Part shown: positions 32,871 to 43,678 of the stretch, piece by piece
Layout of the letters: every line of letters begins with the position of its first letter
Numbering within the stretch: position 1 is the first letter of the stretch
NCBI GenBank assembly: GCA_003013855.2
Contig: ML058526.1
Span: 434,001-498,000, forward strand
DNA: 64,000 bases
Direction: 5' to 3'
DNA from: Liriodendron chinense
Lineage: Eukaryota; Streptophyta; Magnoliopsida; Magnoliales; Magnoliaceae
Translations under genes and position numbers: made by a program
The notes under the pieces: generated by a model
The model's input: the letters and a program-made list of their open reading frames with translations, nothing else
Database searches by the model: none
Told to the model about the DNA's origin: nothing

Positions 32871-34014
32871 GAGTGTACCATCGATGACTCCTCCAGGTGC
32901 CTGAGGATCCTGTTGGGCTGCATAGAACCTGCCCTGAGTCTGCTGGGGATGTGTCTGTCCCCTCTACGGTCGCCGCTACTGCTGCTGCAGTCTATGCTGC
33001 TGCTGCTGCAGTCTATGCTGCTGCCTCTGCTGCCGTGGCTACTGCTGCCTCTGCTGCTGTGGCTGCTGCTGTGGGTGGGGACACTCATGTTTACGGTGCC
33101 CTGTCCCTCCACATCCGTAACAAACACCTGCAAACTGTCTTTGGGATGGTGCTGGAGGTGCTGCTAGTGCTACTGGCGGTCGAACGGATGGACGAATTGG
33201 GTGCCTCTGATATGCTCGAGTCTACTGCTGTCGAAAGCTGCTAGAAGGAGCCTTCCTCTTCCCCTTCCGGTCTCCGCTCTGGTCACGGATCCGCTGAGCA
33301 TCGGCCCACTCTGCCTCATATATCTGGGCCCGCTCTACCACCTCCTCGAACCGTAGGAAGCTTGTGTCGCGTGACACAGACACGAAGGCCAAGGCGCAGT
33401 TCGGTCTTGAATCGACGGGCCTTCCGCACCTCATCATCCACGAGATACGTCGCAAATCTGGATAACTCAACGAATCGAGCCTCGTACTGCGACACTGACA
33501 TATCTCCCTGGACCAATGTCTCAAACTCTAGAGCACGCTGTTGGCAGACATGCTCAGGGAAGAATTTTTTGTCAAACCAGTCTACAAAGTCCTCCCATGT
33601 CCACTCGAAATCGGGCTCGGCAGCTCGAGTAACCGAGGCCCACCAGTGCTTGGCCTCTCCGTGAAGGAGGAAAACGGCAAGAGGAACTCGCTCCTCGGTC
33701 GAGCATCGCATCGTGGTAAAGATCTTCGTTACCTCCGATTTCCATCTATCTGTTGCCACCGGGTTTGGCACGCCCAAAAATCATGGGGGATCCATCCGCC
33801 TGAAATCCATCAGCAAGGAACGAGCACGATCCTGCTCCGATGGGGCAACTGCGTCAGATGACCTCCTCTCCTGGCGCTCTACCATGGAGGTCATAACCCG
33901 CATCATCTCCTGGAACTGACCAGCAGTCATACCTAGAGCTGGAGCTGGGGCTGAGGCAGTCCGGGATGTACCCGCACAGGTCGACGGCCTACCGGTGGCT
34001 CTCTTGGGTGCCAT
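32871..34014 (-). pseudogene. Tekay gag
   Basis: Minus strand, start MAPKRATGRPS at 34014, the first ATG after the primer site leader. The retrotransposon gag domain follows (TDRWKSEVTKIF, GEAKHWWASVTRA, WEDFVDWFDKKFFP, LEFETLVQGDMSVSQYEARF), then a basic region and a CCHC knuckle CYGCGGTGHRKHECP near 33130-33086. Downstream lies a Gln-rich stretch encoded by CAG/CAA-type repeats (plus strand 32970-33080 reads CTG-rich). A stop TGA at 33778-33780 and a frameshift near 33370 break the frame. Confidence 0.88.
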
Positions 34015-34275
34015 ATCCTACAGAAAAGGACAGGTACCTCTTAGCATTGATACTCTCGAATGCACACACATTAGGGAATCATATTCAGAAGTTTCTAAGC
34101 TCAAAATAGGGAATCCTATTATAACTATGTTGTAACAGGATCCTAGTGTGGGTCGCTAAGTGCATGAGATCGGGATCCTAATCATCCTAAGTTTGCAACA
34201 ATCATTCAGTTAAGGGTAGTTAATCTAAGGCCATTAGTAGATATGTGATGTCATCCGCAGGTATTCCCAAGTTAT
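34015..34275 (-). other. Tekay leader
   Basis: About 260 bp between the primer site and gag ATG on the minus strand; no ORF or clear motif seen. Confidence 0.6.
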
Positions 34276-34287
34276 GCTCTGATACCA
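34276..34287 (-). other. Tekay primer binding site (initiator tRNA-Met)
   Basis: TGGTATCAGAGC on the minus strand, five bases inside the right LTR end (GGGGCGTGACA), matching the initiator tRNA-Met 3' end used by chromoviruses. Confidence 0.9.
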
Positions 34288-34292
34288 ACTTC

Positions 34293-37200
34293 TGTCACGC
34301 CCCAAACCCAGGGACCGGGCTCACTAAATTTTCGATCGCCGACCTTAGTGCCAACAGCCTCCGTAGTACCCCATTCTCGGCTCCTAGCTCTCATGTGCCA
34401 GGTTCCGATCCTGGGATCCTACCAGGAGGATTTTCAGGGTAAATTTTTTTTTGTACAGGAGCATAATAACAACCATAAAACATCATCAAATATCCACTAA
34501 AAAGTTTGTTGAGTACAGTGCTGGAAAGGGAAATACAACATGTAGCAGAAGTCCAAAATATTAGGTACATGCACCGCTCTCAACGCTGCTTGATATGCCC
34601 TAGTACCTGCAGTGTAAACAAACGTGCATGAGCTTCCTATGAAGCTCAGTAGAGTGCATGTGTGCGCGTGTGATGCATATGACAAGTATACAGATATCAG
34701 AGTAAGCGAATGTAGTAGAGGGCTAAGTTACCAAGCTCATGAATGCTATCAGCCATCCCAAGGCTATGCGATGCAAGGGCCTACAAGGCCGAGTGTTACA
34801 TGCTAGAGATGCAATGCAAACACGTCAATCCTCAACTGATCCACATGTCAAAATAGTTCTCATCTGGGACATCACCGGGGTCTAGTATACTCTAATACTG
34901 GCCGCCGCAGATCAAGCGCATAACCAAGCGAGTAGAAAAGACCTCACTATCCGCCTCGTCAGTGGTATGTCAATGCCCACCCTGCTCGCCGATAGCGGAC
35001 CCATTCCATGAGCTGGTCAGACTCGACCTTGCTTACAGCCCATTGCACCCAGGCGGATAAGGTCACACCCCTTTCCAACCAACCTCGACACAGTGGGAGA
35101 CGCAACCTACTGGTATTTGGCACAAGGGCGCTCATGTTATACACTCGGTTTCGACACTGGAGCATCCTACTGGTACCATAGGGTTTAGGGATTTTCAACC
35201 AATGACATCCATAGCGCCCACGTACTAGAACAATTTCCGGTGTCCAATACTGCCAACCATAATGTGACTATGGCGGCCATTACCCCGATGCTGCTAGGGT
35301 GTGAAAGTGATCGTGACATACATAATGCGAAATGCATGAGTCATACAATCCAAATCATGCACCAAACTTACTGTATACTGCGCAATCATGTGGGGCGACC
35401 CTGTCTCACACGAGTCCCCTAAGTATAACAAGCCAACTAGCATATGCTATGGTTAATCGTGATCCATAACAGGCATACAAATGATGCGTATGGGCATATG
35501 AATGAGCATGGTATTCATTATACTAAGCATGTTATCAGTGTGACATATCAAGCTAATCATACTAACATGTTACCAAAACGTATCATGTAACATTGGCCTT
35601 AAAAGGCCCAATATATATATAGAGAGTGGGACCCGGACTGTGGGTCCCATTGGAAATGTAAAGGTCTTCGTGGCATAGCCCACTTGAGACCACATCGACC
35701 CCATACTTGGGCCTACACATACAAGATAGGCCATCAAAATATGTGTACGGCATGGATAAACATATATATCAAAGAAGGAACCATGGTGGGCATCAATGAC
35801 CACTATTCCCTACGGGTGTGGTCCATCTAACATCTGGATTTGCCTCGTTGTTGGGGCCGTATCCTAAAATAATATGGAAAAATAGATGGGCAGCATGAAT
35901 AGAACAGATACATCATGATGGAGCTAATAGATACATCACGTTGGGACCCATAGGGTGGGCCACTTCCTGGGCAGCGTGGTACCCATCTGGTCCCAATAAG
36001 TTTTGAATCAAGCAGATATTTGTGCTTTCTCCTTCATCCATATCCATGTGATCTTATGAACAGATTGGATGGCAAATAAACATCACTGTAGAACCTGGAA
36101 AGGTTTCAACGTTGGAAATCATTATCTCCCACTATTTCCCATGGCAGGGTCCACTTGACATTTGGGTATGCTTAAATTTTGGGCTCGGCCACTTATGAAA
36201 CAGGTTGGATGACAATTAAACATCACTGTAGGGCTGGGAAGGTTTCAACGGTAGAGATCATTATTCCCACTGTTGTCCCGTGGCATGGTCCACTTGACTT
36301 TAGGATATGCTTAAATTTTGGGCTCAGCCACTAAAATGAGCTGGAAAAACATATGGACGGAATAGATAAGGCACATACATTCTAGGTGGGCCCAACAAGT
36401 GGGGCCCATGGTCATGCCCAGAGGGCTATGCTGCTAGGTAGCAGCGTCCCCTGGACGCTGTCTGTCCAGCGGCCAGGTTCTTGTGTTTTTATTTTATTTT
36501 TTTATTTTATTTTATTTTATTTTTTATTTTTGCTCTCAACAAGTGAGGCTCACAAAAGTTTTCGATCAAGCTGATATTTTTGTTTTCCCTTCTTCTGTGC
36601 ATGTGTGAACTTATGAACAGGTTGGATCTCAAATAAACATCATGGTGGGCCATAGGAAGGTTTCAACGGTAGGGTCGATGTCCCTACTGTTTGCTGTGGT
36701 GAGGCCCCCTTGAGACTTGGATCTGACTCATTCTTGAGATCATGCCCTAAAATCATCTCCCCAAATGGATGGACGGTGAGTATATAGCACATGCATCATG
36801 GTGGGACCCACAAGTGGGCCACCAGCTAGCCTCACGAGCCAGCGTCTGTGGACGCTGGTACGCCCAGCGTCAGAGACGCCACTGCTTCTTCTTTCTTTCT
36901 TTCTTTCTTTTTTATTGTGTGGTTTTGATCGAGTGGGGCCCACATAAGGGTGATCTACTCCGTTCATCAGGTTCCTCGGCTCATGGGGAACCCAATGAGC
37001 CCAATATTGGGTATGTAATTCGATCTAGAAACATTAAGGTAGGCCGAAGAATTTACAGCAGTAGACATCATTATTTCCACTGTTTCATGTGGTGCGGTCC
37101 GTTTAAAACTTGGATCGAGTTTATCCTTGGGCCCTGGCCCTAAAATGATCTGGGAAATCAAATGGACGGCGTGGATGGAACACAAACATCAAGGTGGGTC

Positions 37201-38525
37201 CTACGAGTGGGGACCCCATTACGGCATCCACGTGACACTGGACGTTCCAGCGTCAGAACGTCCAGCATCTGGACGTTCAAAAAAAAATTTTCTTCCCTTT
37301 TTTTTTCTTTTTTTTCCCGTGCTTATTTCAAGTGGGGCCCACATAGGTGTGATCCAATCCGTCCATCAGGTTCCCCATCTCATGGGCGACCCAATAAGCC
37401 CAATATTGGGTAGGTGATTTGGTCCACAAACATCAATGTGAGCCACGGAAGTTCCAATAGTGGACGTCCTTATCTCCACTGTTTGCTATGGTGTGGTCCA
37501 CCTGAGATCTGGATCTTCTTCAGTTTTGGCACCCTGCCCTAAAATGGGCTGGAGAAACAGATGGACGGTGTGGATCAACTCATACATCAAGGTGGGTCCC
37601 ACGAGTGGGGCCCTGCCCAACGCCCAAAAGGGGTGTAGCCCACATGCTGTTGGGCAGCAGCGTCCTCTGGACGCTGACTGTCCAGCGGCCACTCTCCTTC
37701 TCGTTTTTTTTATTAGCAAGTGGGGCCCATACATGGATGATCTAGTCCATCCATCTGATTGTCCACCACAAGATGGACCCAAAAGAAAAAGGAAAATGGA
37801 AGGAAATTAAGAAAATGGAGGGGTTTATGGCCCCCCTTGCACTCACAATGATGGTTGGATGGTTGGATTGACGATCGGAAGATCCGGACAGAGATCGGGG
37901 TCCTCCAAGCTTTGATCCCCTCCTTCAATTCCTCTAATCTCTCTTTTCTCTCTTCTAATCTCCTCTCCAATCTCTTTCTTCTCTCTCTCTCTCTCTCTCA
38001 AATCTCTTTCTCTTTCTCTCTCCTTTCTTTGCAAAGGGAATGAGAAGGCCTCCTCTCCCCTACGTATGGTATTGTATGGGGGGGTAAAGAGGAGGAATCA
38101 TGTGGGTGATGATGGCTAGCATGGGAGAGAGGTATGGGAGGTATGGGTCTTGGTTGACTTTGGAGGTGAGAGAGGGATGGGGGGTATGGGGTGAGTAGAG
38201 TAGGGGTATGGGTGAGAGTGATTTGATTGATTTGATTGATTTAACATGATCTTGGGATTTGTGCAAGTTGAGCCCACGCCACACGCGCGTTGCGCGGCCC
38301 ACCTCAGATTACGCAAATGACACAACTTACACACCGGGTATCGCAATGGGGCGTGCCGCGCGGCGTTGGAATCGCAGCGCCTACACGGTCGCCGGGGTAT
38401 AGGTCTTGGCTCGATGCGGTACTAAAACAGGGTCGTGATCAAGGCTCGCTAATCTGGTCCATCCGGGACGTACCGGCACCGGAAAATTAAGCGTAAAGAG
38501 GGCAAATAAGGGTACGGGTCTTACA
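34293..38525 (-). mobile_element. Tekay right LTR (5' LTR), intact, 4233 bp
   Basis: On the minus strand TGTAAGACCCG...GGGGCGTGACA. It is uninterrupted and aligns with both pieces of the left LTR. It includes the 35755-35965 block that the left LTR lacks, four about 400-bp units, and a GA/CT-rich stretch 37930-38220. No ORF is supported. Confidence 0.92.
36441..37690. repeat. About 400-bp tandem units with hairpins (Tekay right LTR)
   Basis: Hairpins at about 36441 (CAGCGTCC/GGACGCTG), 36839-36858 (CCAGCGTC-TGTG-GACGCTGG), 37239 (CTGGACGTT/AACGTCCAG) and 37658 (CAGCGTCC/GGACGCTG), spaced 390-425 bp, each followed by a T-rich run and AAGTGGGGCCCA. Confidence 0.8.
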
Positions 38526-38530
38526 TTCCC

Positions 38531-39750
38531 TACCTATGCAAGGCATCTTCTTTGTGCTTTAACACAAGATTAGAGCATTCCAAGCTCATGAAGAAGATGA
38601 CCTTCATCCCCTCTTGATCTCTAGAGTTTGGAACATTCTTGATTGGCAAATCCTTGTTAAAAACTCTAAGATGAGATCGTTGTAGGAGAAAACCTATAGG
38701 CAACCCATTCCCATTAGTTGTAGAGTTCTCAAACTTACCCTCCTAGCACCTTGGGCATCTCAAAGGCATCACTTGCAAGGTGTTTGATCAAGTGTGGCTG
38801 AGGCATTAGCGACGCAACGGCAATAGGATCGTGGGAGCAAGGGAAGCTGATTGAAGCATGGGAGAGCGGAGATCAAGCAACCCAAACCGGGAGCTAATCA
38901 AGGGGCTCATCCGACAAGTAAAGTTGTCCTTTTTGAGAGTCCATTTAGAGTTTGTTTGTCAAACTCGATCTAGGGACGTTAGCAGTTCCTTAGCCCGTTT
39001 GCCGGGCCTAAACTAACTCTCCAAGGGGGAGCCACCGACACGGGAGTGAACGTGAGTCGAGTTGAGAGTTGGCCTATGTCCAAAACTCTGTTTGGGTTGA
39101 GAGTTAGCCCTTTGTCTAAAACTCCGGTTATGGTTGACAGGTGAACCAGTAAAACCTCCGTGTAAAGGTTGAGAGGTGAACCTCATTTAAAACCTCCGAT
39201 AGTGAATGCCGGTGTGCTCAAAGGAGTTGAGTACTTGAACCGGGAGTGGAGTAGACCCAAAGTTGAACCACTATACATGCTTGTGTTTGTGATTGAATTG
39301 AGCACATTAATATCTTAGCATTGTTAGTTTAATTGTCTTATTATGAATGCTTGATAGGAATGTATGCTAGGCACTAATTAGGCACATCCACACACAAGAT
39401 GTACTTTCACTAGTTGTGTAGACTTGAGCTCATTGATCCATTCTCATAAGTCTACATAGGTTGCATAGGTTAGGAGCTTGATTAGTTAAATCTTCTGATT
39501 ACCTATGCATGCGTTAGACTAGGTTGTTTATTGCTCAATCATATGCTAGTCTTGTGATTGGACCCACTTAGGCTTGGAAGCCGAAGTGTTCTTGCTTACT
39601 TAGTTTGATGAGTTGAATTATATAAGTTGGCGAAAACAATTTCAAAATAGGTCCTAATGACCCCCTCCTATAGGTTTAGCCATAATTCTAGTTGCTCTTT
39701 AAGCTTCCGCACATACGTGGGTGTCGTATTAGACTACCGACGTACTTTCA
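38531..39750 (+). mobile_element. Second piece of the Copia-like solo LTR
   Basis: Continues directly from 4737 after removal of the Tekay element. It parallels about 50210-51493 of the right copy (shared GAGAGGTGAACC, GTGCTCAAAG and TTAGACTAC blocks) and ends in the LTR terminus TTTCA at 39750. No ORF is supported. Confidence 0.85.
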
Positions 39751-40720
39751 GCTTTGATGAGTGCCTTAAGCACTTGAAATCTGTGCTAAAAAGATGTGAA
39801 GAGAAGAACCTTGTGCTGAATTGGGAGAAGTGTCACTTTATTGTTCAAAAGGGAATTGTACTTGGTCACATTGTTTCACAAAATGGAATCGAGGTGGACA
39901 AAGCGAAAATTGATCTTATCTCTAACCTTTCACCACCCAAGAGCATACAAGATGTGCGGTCCTTTTTGGGACATGCAGGATTTTATGGAAGGTTCATAAA
40001 GGACTTCAGTTCACTCTCTCGTCCTTTATGTAACCTACTTCAAAACGAAAATTCATTCGAATGGAATGAAGAATGTTAAAAGGCCTTTACCACACTTAAA
40101 GGTATGTTGACATGTGCTCCCATAATGCAACCACCTGATTGGAGCCTTCCTTTTGAAATTATGTGTAATGCTAGCGACTATGCTATTGGGGCCGTGCTAC
40201 GTCAAAGAAAAGAGAAAAAGCCATGTGTCATCTACTATGCAAATAGAACCCTAAACTCAGCCCAAGCAAACTACACTACTATTGAAAAAGAACTTTTAGC
40301 CGTAGTTTTTGCCTTGGACAAATTTAGCTCCTACTTGATTGGATCCAAGATCATCATATTCACTGACCATGCCGCGCTTAAGTACCTTCTCTCTAAGAAG
40401 GATGCTAAACCACGGTTGTTAAGATGGATCCTTCTACTCCAGGAATTTGACATAGAAATACGTGATAAGAAAGGAATAGAAAATATCGTGGCTGACCATC
40501 TCTCTCGACTTGTCCTCACCGATTCCCCTGAAACGACGCAATCAATGACATGTTCCCTGATGAACAACTTTTTGCTGTTTTCTAATTGCCATGGTATGCG
40601 GACATTGCTAACTATCTTGCTACAGGTACAATTCCTACACATTGGAAAAAGAAAGATAAGGATAAATTCTTCACTGAGGTGCGGAAATTCCTATGGGACG
40701 ACCCATACTTATTCAAGTTA
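39751..40720 (+). pseudogene. Athila-0 RT C-term, RNase H and start of integrase
   Basis: Resumes RT at FDECLKHLKSVLKRCEEKNL, then LGHIVSQNGIEVDKAKIDLI and the connection; stop TAA at 40077-40079. RNase H follows in the same frame (CNASDYAIGAVLRQ, where the first catalytic Asp is Asn; IEKELLAVVFALDKF; FTDHAALKYLL; NIVADHLSRL). A frameshift near 40545 leads into the integrase N-terminus (LPWYADIANYLATG, FFTEVRKFLWDDPYLFK). At about 40716 the frame passes abruptly into the 3' noncoding region, so the integrase finger and core are deleted. Confidence 0.88.
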
Positions 40721-41208
40721 GGATTCGGATTTGGTTGTTTTTGTTTATTTTTCATGGGTTTGTTAGAAGGAGGACAAATTCCACTTTTCACTGTCTCATG
40801 TACTACCATTCCTCACTCCCTTTTTTATTTTTAGAATTGCTCTGATGTTTTTCTTATTGCACATCTTTTACATTGAGGACAATGTAAGATTTGGTTGGGG
40901 GTGTAGGATCACTTGGATGAATCTAGTGTTTTATAACATTTCGAGCAATTATGTAGAAAATTTTCAATTTTCCTAAAATTCAAAACTCTTTTGGAAAACT
41001 TTGTTTCTATGCATTCAAGATGATATGAGCATAAGAGGAGGAGATATGAAGTGTATGAGGTTGCAAGTTTTGAATTTCTCATAACATAATGGTTTTATAT
41101 GTGAATTCTCCTATTTTTTGTGATTAATAGAAAATTTGAACACTCATACACCTAGTTCACATTACACGATTTTCACGGGCTGAAGGGATTTTGTGATTTG
41201 TGGATTAA

Positions 41209-43056
41209 TGTTGAGCTCTTAATTGTGCATATTCTAACCTCAATTCATCACTCATTATGCATGGATTTTATGTTTAAAGACTATTCTAATGCATGGTTTG
41301 TGATTGTAGGAATGAGAGAGAGACCTTTTGAATATAATGCTAAAAGACCGCTTTAGGACACCTTGTGGATCAAAGGAAGAAAGCCCAACAATGAAAGAAA
41401 GAAGCTATGGAAGATGGAGTTGAGAAATAAAGAAGAACACTGAAGAAATCATGTTAAAAGACCTAGCAGGGCCAGAAAAACCAAAGTGCAGAGCTGTAGG
41501 GCCATTAAAATAAAATGCAGAAAGTTGTAGTTTCTGAAGATTGATCCAGAGATTGATCCGTCGATTGATCGCTCAGCCTGAGCGATTGATCGACAGACTT
41601 GAGCGATTGATCGCTCACAGCAGAAATTGACCAAATTATTGCTGGACTGAAGTGCAGAATTGCAATTGATCGCCCAGCCTGAGCGATTGATCGCCCATCC
41701 CATAGATCAATCGCCAGAAGGCAGATTTTTAAGAAATTTGGAAAAACTCTCTCGACACTTTTTGCACCCTCTGATTGATCGCTGGACACTGATCGATTGA
41801 TCGCCAGAAGTGATCGATTGATCTCTCAGCCAGTCGATTAATTGCCAGATCCGAAAAAGGCAATTTTTACAATTATTTGAACTAGCGATTGATCGCCCAG
41901 TTTGAGCGATCAATCGACAATGCGCCCAGTTTAGAAATTTCCAAGTCTGGCTTCGATTTTCTCTGCGCAGTGCGTAAATTCTACGCAAATTCTCGAAGAT
42001 TCTTCATTTGTGGGGTGTAAAAGCTATAAAAGGGACTTCTCCTCTTCATACCAAGGCATGCTAGGACGTGGGGATTGCTTAGGAGACGGATTCTACTTCG
42101 AGCTTTCTTAGTTTTCTTCCTGTTTTAGTAGTTTTTATGTTTTTGAGGCTTCTAGTTCAAGGATGTTAGAGATGAACTAAAACCTCTTAGCTAGGGCTAA
42201 GAGGTAAAGCTTTTGATTTGTTTTTGATGGATTGATGCAGCCTAGGTTTCCTTTTATGTTTTAATTGAAGAATTTTAGTTCAATATGAGTTTGAATCAAG
42301 TACTAGTTTGGTTTTACTTTGATCTCTTGATGACTCCGGGCTCATATGATTCTTATTGATTCTAAGCTTGGTAGCTTACCTTCTGAGCATGTTTATGCTT
42401 GTGTAGTTCATTGATCTATCATTGACTCCGGGCATGGTAGACCCTTTGATTGCCTTGTGTACAATGGCCCGATCTTCATGTGGGAACTCATTCAACTAAA
42501 GTTCTTATCTTTTTATTATAATCTGAAATAGTTGTTTGCTGATTGATTTTGATTTAATTAGAGTTCTAATCATTAGTTGTAATCAAGTCTAGTGACTGGA
42601 TTTGATGAAAGCTATGGTTGTGAATCTCAACTAGATTGGAAAGAGGCTTGGCCTACACAATTAAGTGTGCCCAAGGCCTGAATATTATTGTGGGAATCGA
42701 ATCAATGAATGAGCAACTGTTTTAGATAATTGTTGATTGAACCGCTCTATATTCCGATTGGATAGAGATATGAATTCGATTCCGATTGAGTTATGTGAGA
42801 TCTAGTTGTGTTGATGCATTGAAACTTATCAAAAGTGGATCCTTAGCGCTCTAGTGCCTTTTTAGATTGATATTACCTTACACTTTCACTGTTTAAACCC
42901 AAATCATTATTTTCTAGCTTTAGTTCTTAATAGGATCTTAATTATTAGTTATTTTAGACAAATTCTGGGAATACCCATTCATAAATCTCTGTGGGAAAGA
43001 TACTCGGTCTTTCCGAATTATTACTACTTCGCAACCCTACACTTGGGGAGTGAACA
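41209..43056 (+). mobile_element. Athila-type solo LTR with GCGAT-TG-ATCGC array
   Basis: TGTTGAGCTC...GAGTGAACA, 1848 bp. The flanks are ATTAA (41204-41208) and ATTAG (43057-43061), a 5-bp duplication with one G-to-A change; uninterrupted relatives read ATTAG. The U3 array at 41541-41920 is GCGAT-TG-ATCGC instead of GACCGGTC. The dyad TGCGTA-AATTC-TACGCA is at 41971-41987, the TATA box at 42025, and the R hairpin at 42182-42205. Confidence 0.9.
41541..41920. repeat. GCGAT-TG-ATCGC palindromic array
   Basis: About a dozen ATTGATCG-centred units, many extended to AGCGAT-TG-ATCGCT, in the place where sister Athila LTRs hold GACCGGTC pairs. Similar in core to the array in the Copia-like LTR at 1273-1571. 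Confidence 0.88.
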
Positions 43057-43678
43057 ATTAGTTAGATTTTGATTCAAGGTGTTGAGAAATCAAGCCGGGG
43101 TATTTTGTCCATCTTTGTCCATGGGAAAATAACAGAAGATATGGATTTCTAAAAATCCTATCTAATTTAAAAGAAAAAGGAAAAGGAATGATGAAATTGG
43201 GAATGATGGAAAAATGGTGGAAAATTTCGATTAGGGCTACCTACTACCAACCAGGGGATGGTCTACCTGTAACCAAAGCCGGAAATGGGACGTAGTGTGA
43301 AAGTCCTCGGAAGGACAATAAGGCAAATACCCGTCATTGGCTTGTTGTTGCTCTATATACCTTGAGATCCATAGTCTAGTTGATTTATGAAGAAGATAAC
43401 CCTGGAAACTCATGAAAAGAATTTTCACTATGCACACTAGATTGAATTTGTTCAAGTTCTTCTATTTATCAACCAATCAGCAGGAATTTCATATGGATGC
43501 TTATTATGTTTTGAGAGTTTACGGTTTCAACCTCTATCACCTAATTTCTCTAACTCTTACACTTATGTATCTTGGGATGTATAGAAGAATGGTTTCTAAA
43601 GGAGAGTTGGGTTTTGGAGAATGGAATTGGTTTCACGCATGTTTTGCTCGGGACTAGGAAAATGCTAGTTGGGGGGTG

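Larger units (their letters stand above)
4738..38525 (-). mobile_element. Tekay/Del-type chromovirus, minus strand, about 4.2-kb LTRs
   Basis: On the minus strand it starts TGTAAGACCCGTA and ends GGGGCGTGACA. The 5-bp duplication TTCCC flanks it (4733-4737 and 38526-38530). In element order: 5' LTR 34293-38525, initiator-Met primer site, gag, protease, RT, RNase H, integrase with a chromodomain-like tail, polypurine tract, 3' LTR 4738-27510 (split by Athila-1). The solo LTR at 27991-29890 splits the integrase. Every domain is present but frames are broken, so it is an inactive autonomous-type element. Confidence 0.92.
3986..39750 (+). mobile_element. Copia-like solo LTR (TGTTAGTGCAC family), split by the Tekay element
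   Basis: Begins TGTTAGTGCAC at 3986 and ends GTACTTTCA at 39750, flanked by the perfect 5-bp duplication GCTTT (3981-3985 and 39751-39755). Removing the Tekay insertion leaves 752 + 1220 = 1972 bp. No internal region is present, so it is a solo LTR formed by LTR-LTR recombination. In the related copy at 49463-51493 the same 3' end is followed by an initiator-Met-like primer site and a UBN2-type gag, which assigns the family to Copia. It interrupts Athila-0 RT exactly after FMDDFSVFG. Confidence 0.9.
40721..43678 (+). other. Athila-0 3' noncoding region, split by a solo LTR
   Basis: Pieces 40721-41208 and 43062-43678 match 45507-46573. Contains the hairpin ACATTG-AGGA-CAATGT (40870-40885), a polypurine-like TTGGTTGGGGG (40891), and at its end the tract AGTTGGGGGG (43667-43676) before the 3' LTR. 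No ORF is supported. Confidence 0.8.

Noticed and set aside
32820..33244. Leu/Ala-rich plus-strand ORFs over a CTG-rich stretch
   Set aside because: This is the antisense of the Gln-rich, CAG-repeat region of Tekay gag, next to its CCHC knuckle on the minus strand.
41449..41988. Minus-strand ORFs rich in DQSIxRSIAQ repeats, and the similar ones at 1184-1541
   Set aside because: Generated by the ATTGATCG arrays inside LTR U3; no coding support.
43412..43657. Short plus-strand ORFs (MYRRMVSKGELG..., also at 46473-46655) as a possible env-like or accessory gene of Athila
   Set aside because: Stops and frame changes at the same place in Athila-1 (about 12075) and no membrane segment or domain; better explained as conserved noncoding sequence before the polypurine tract.
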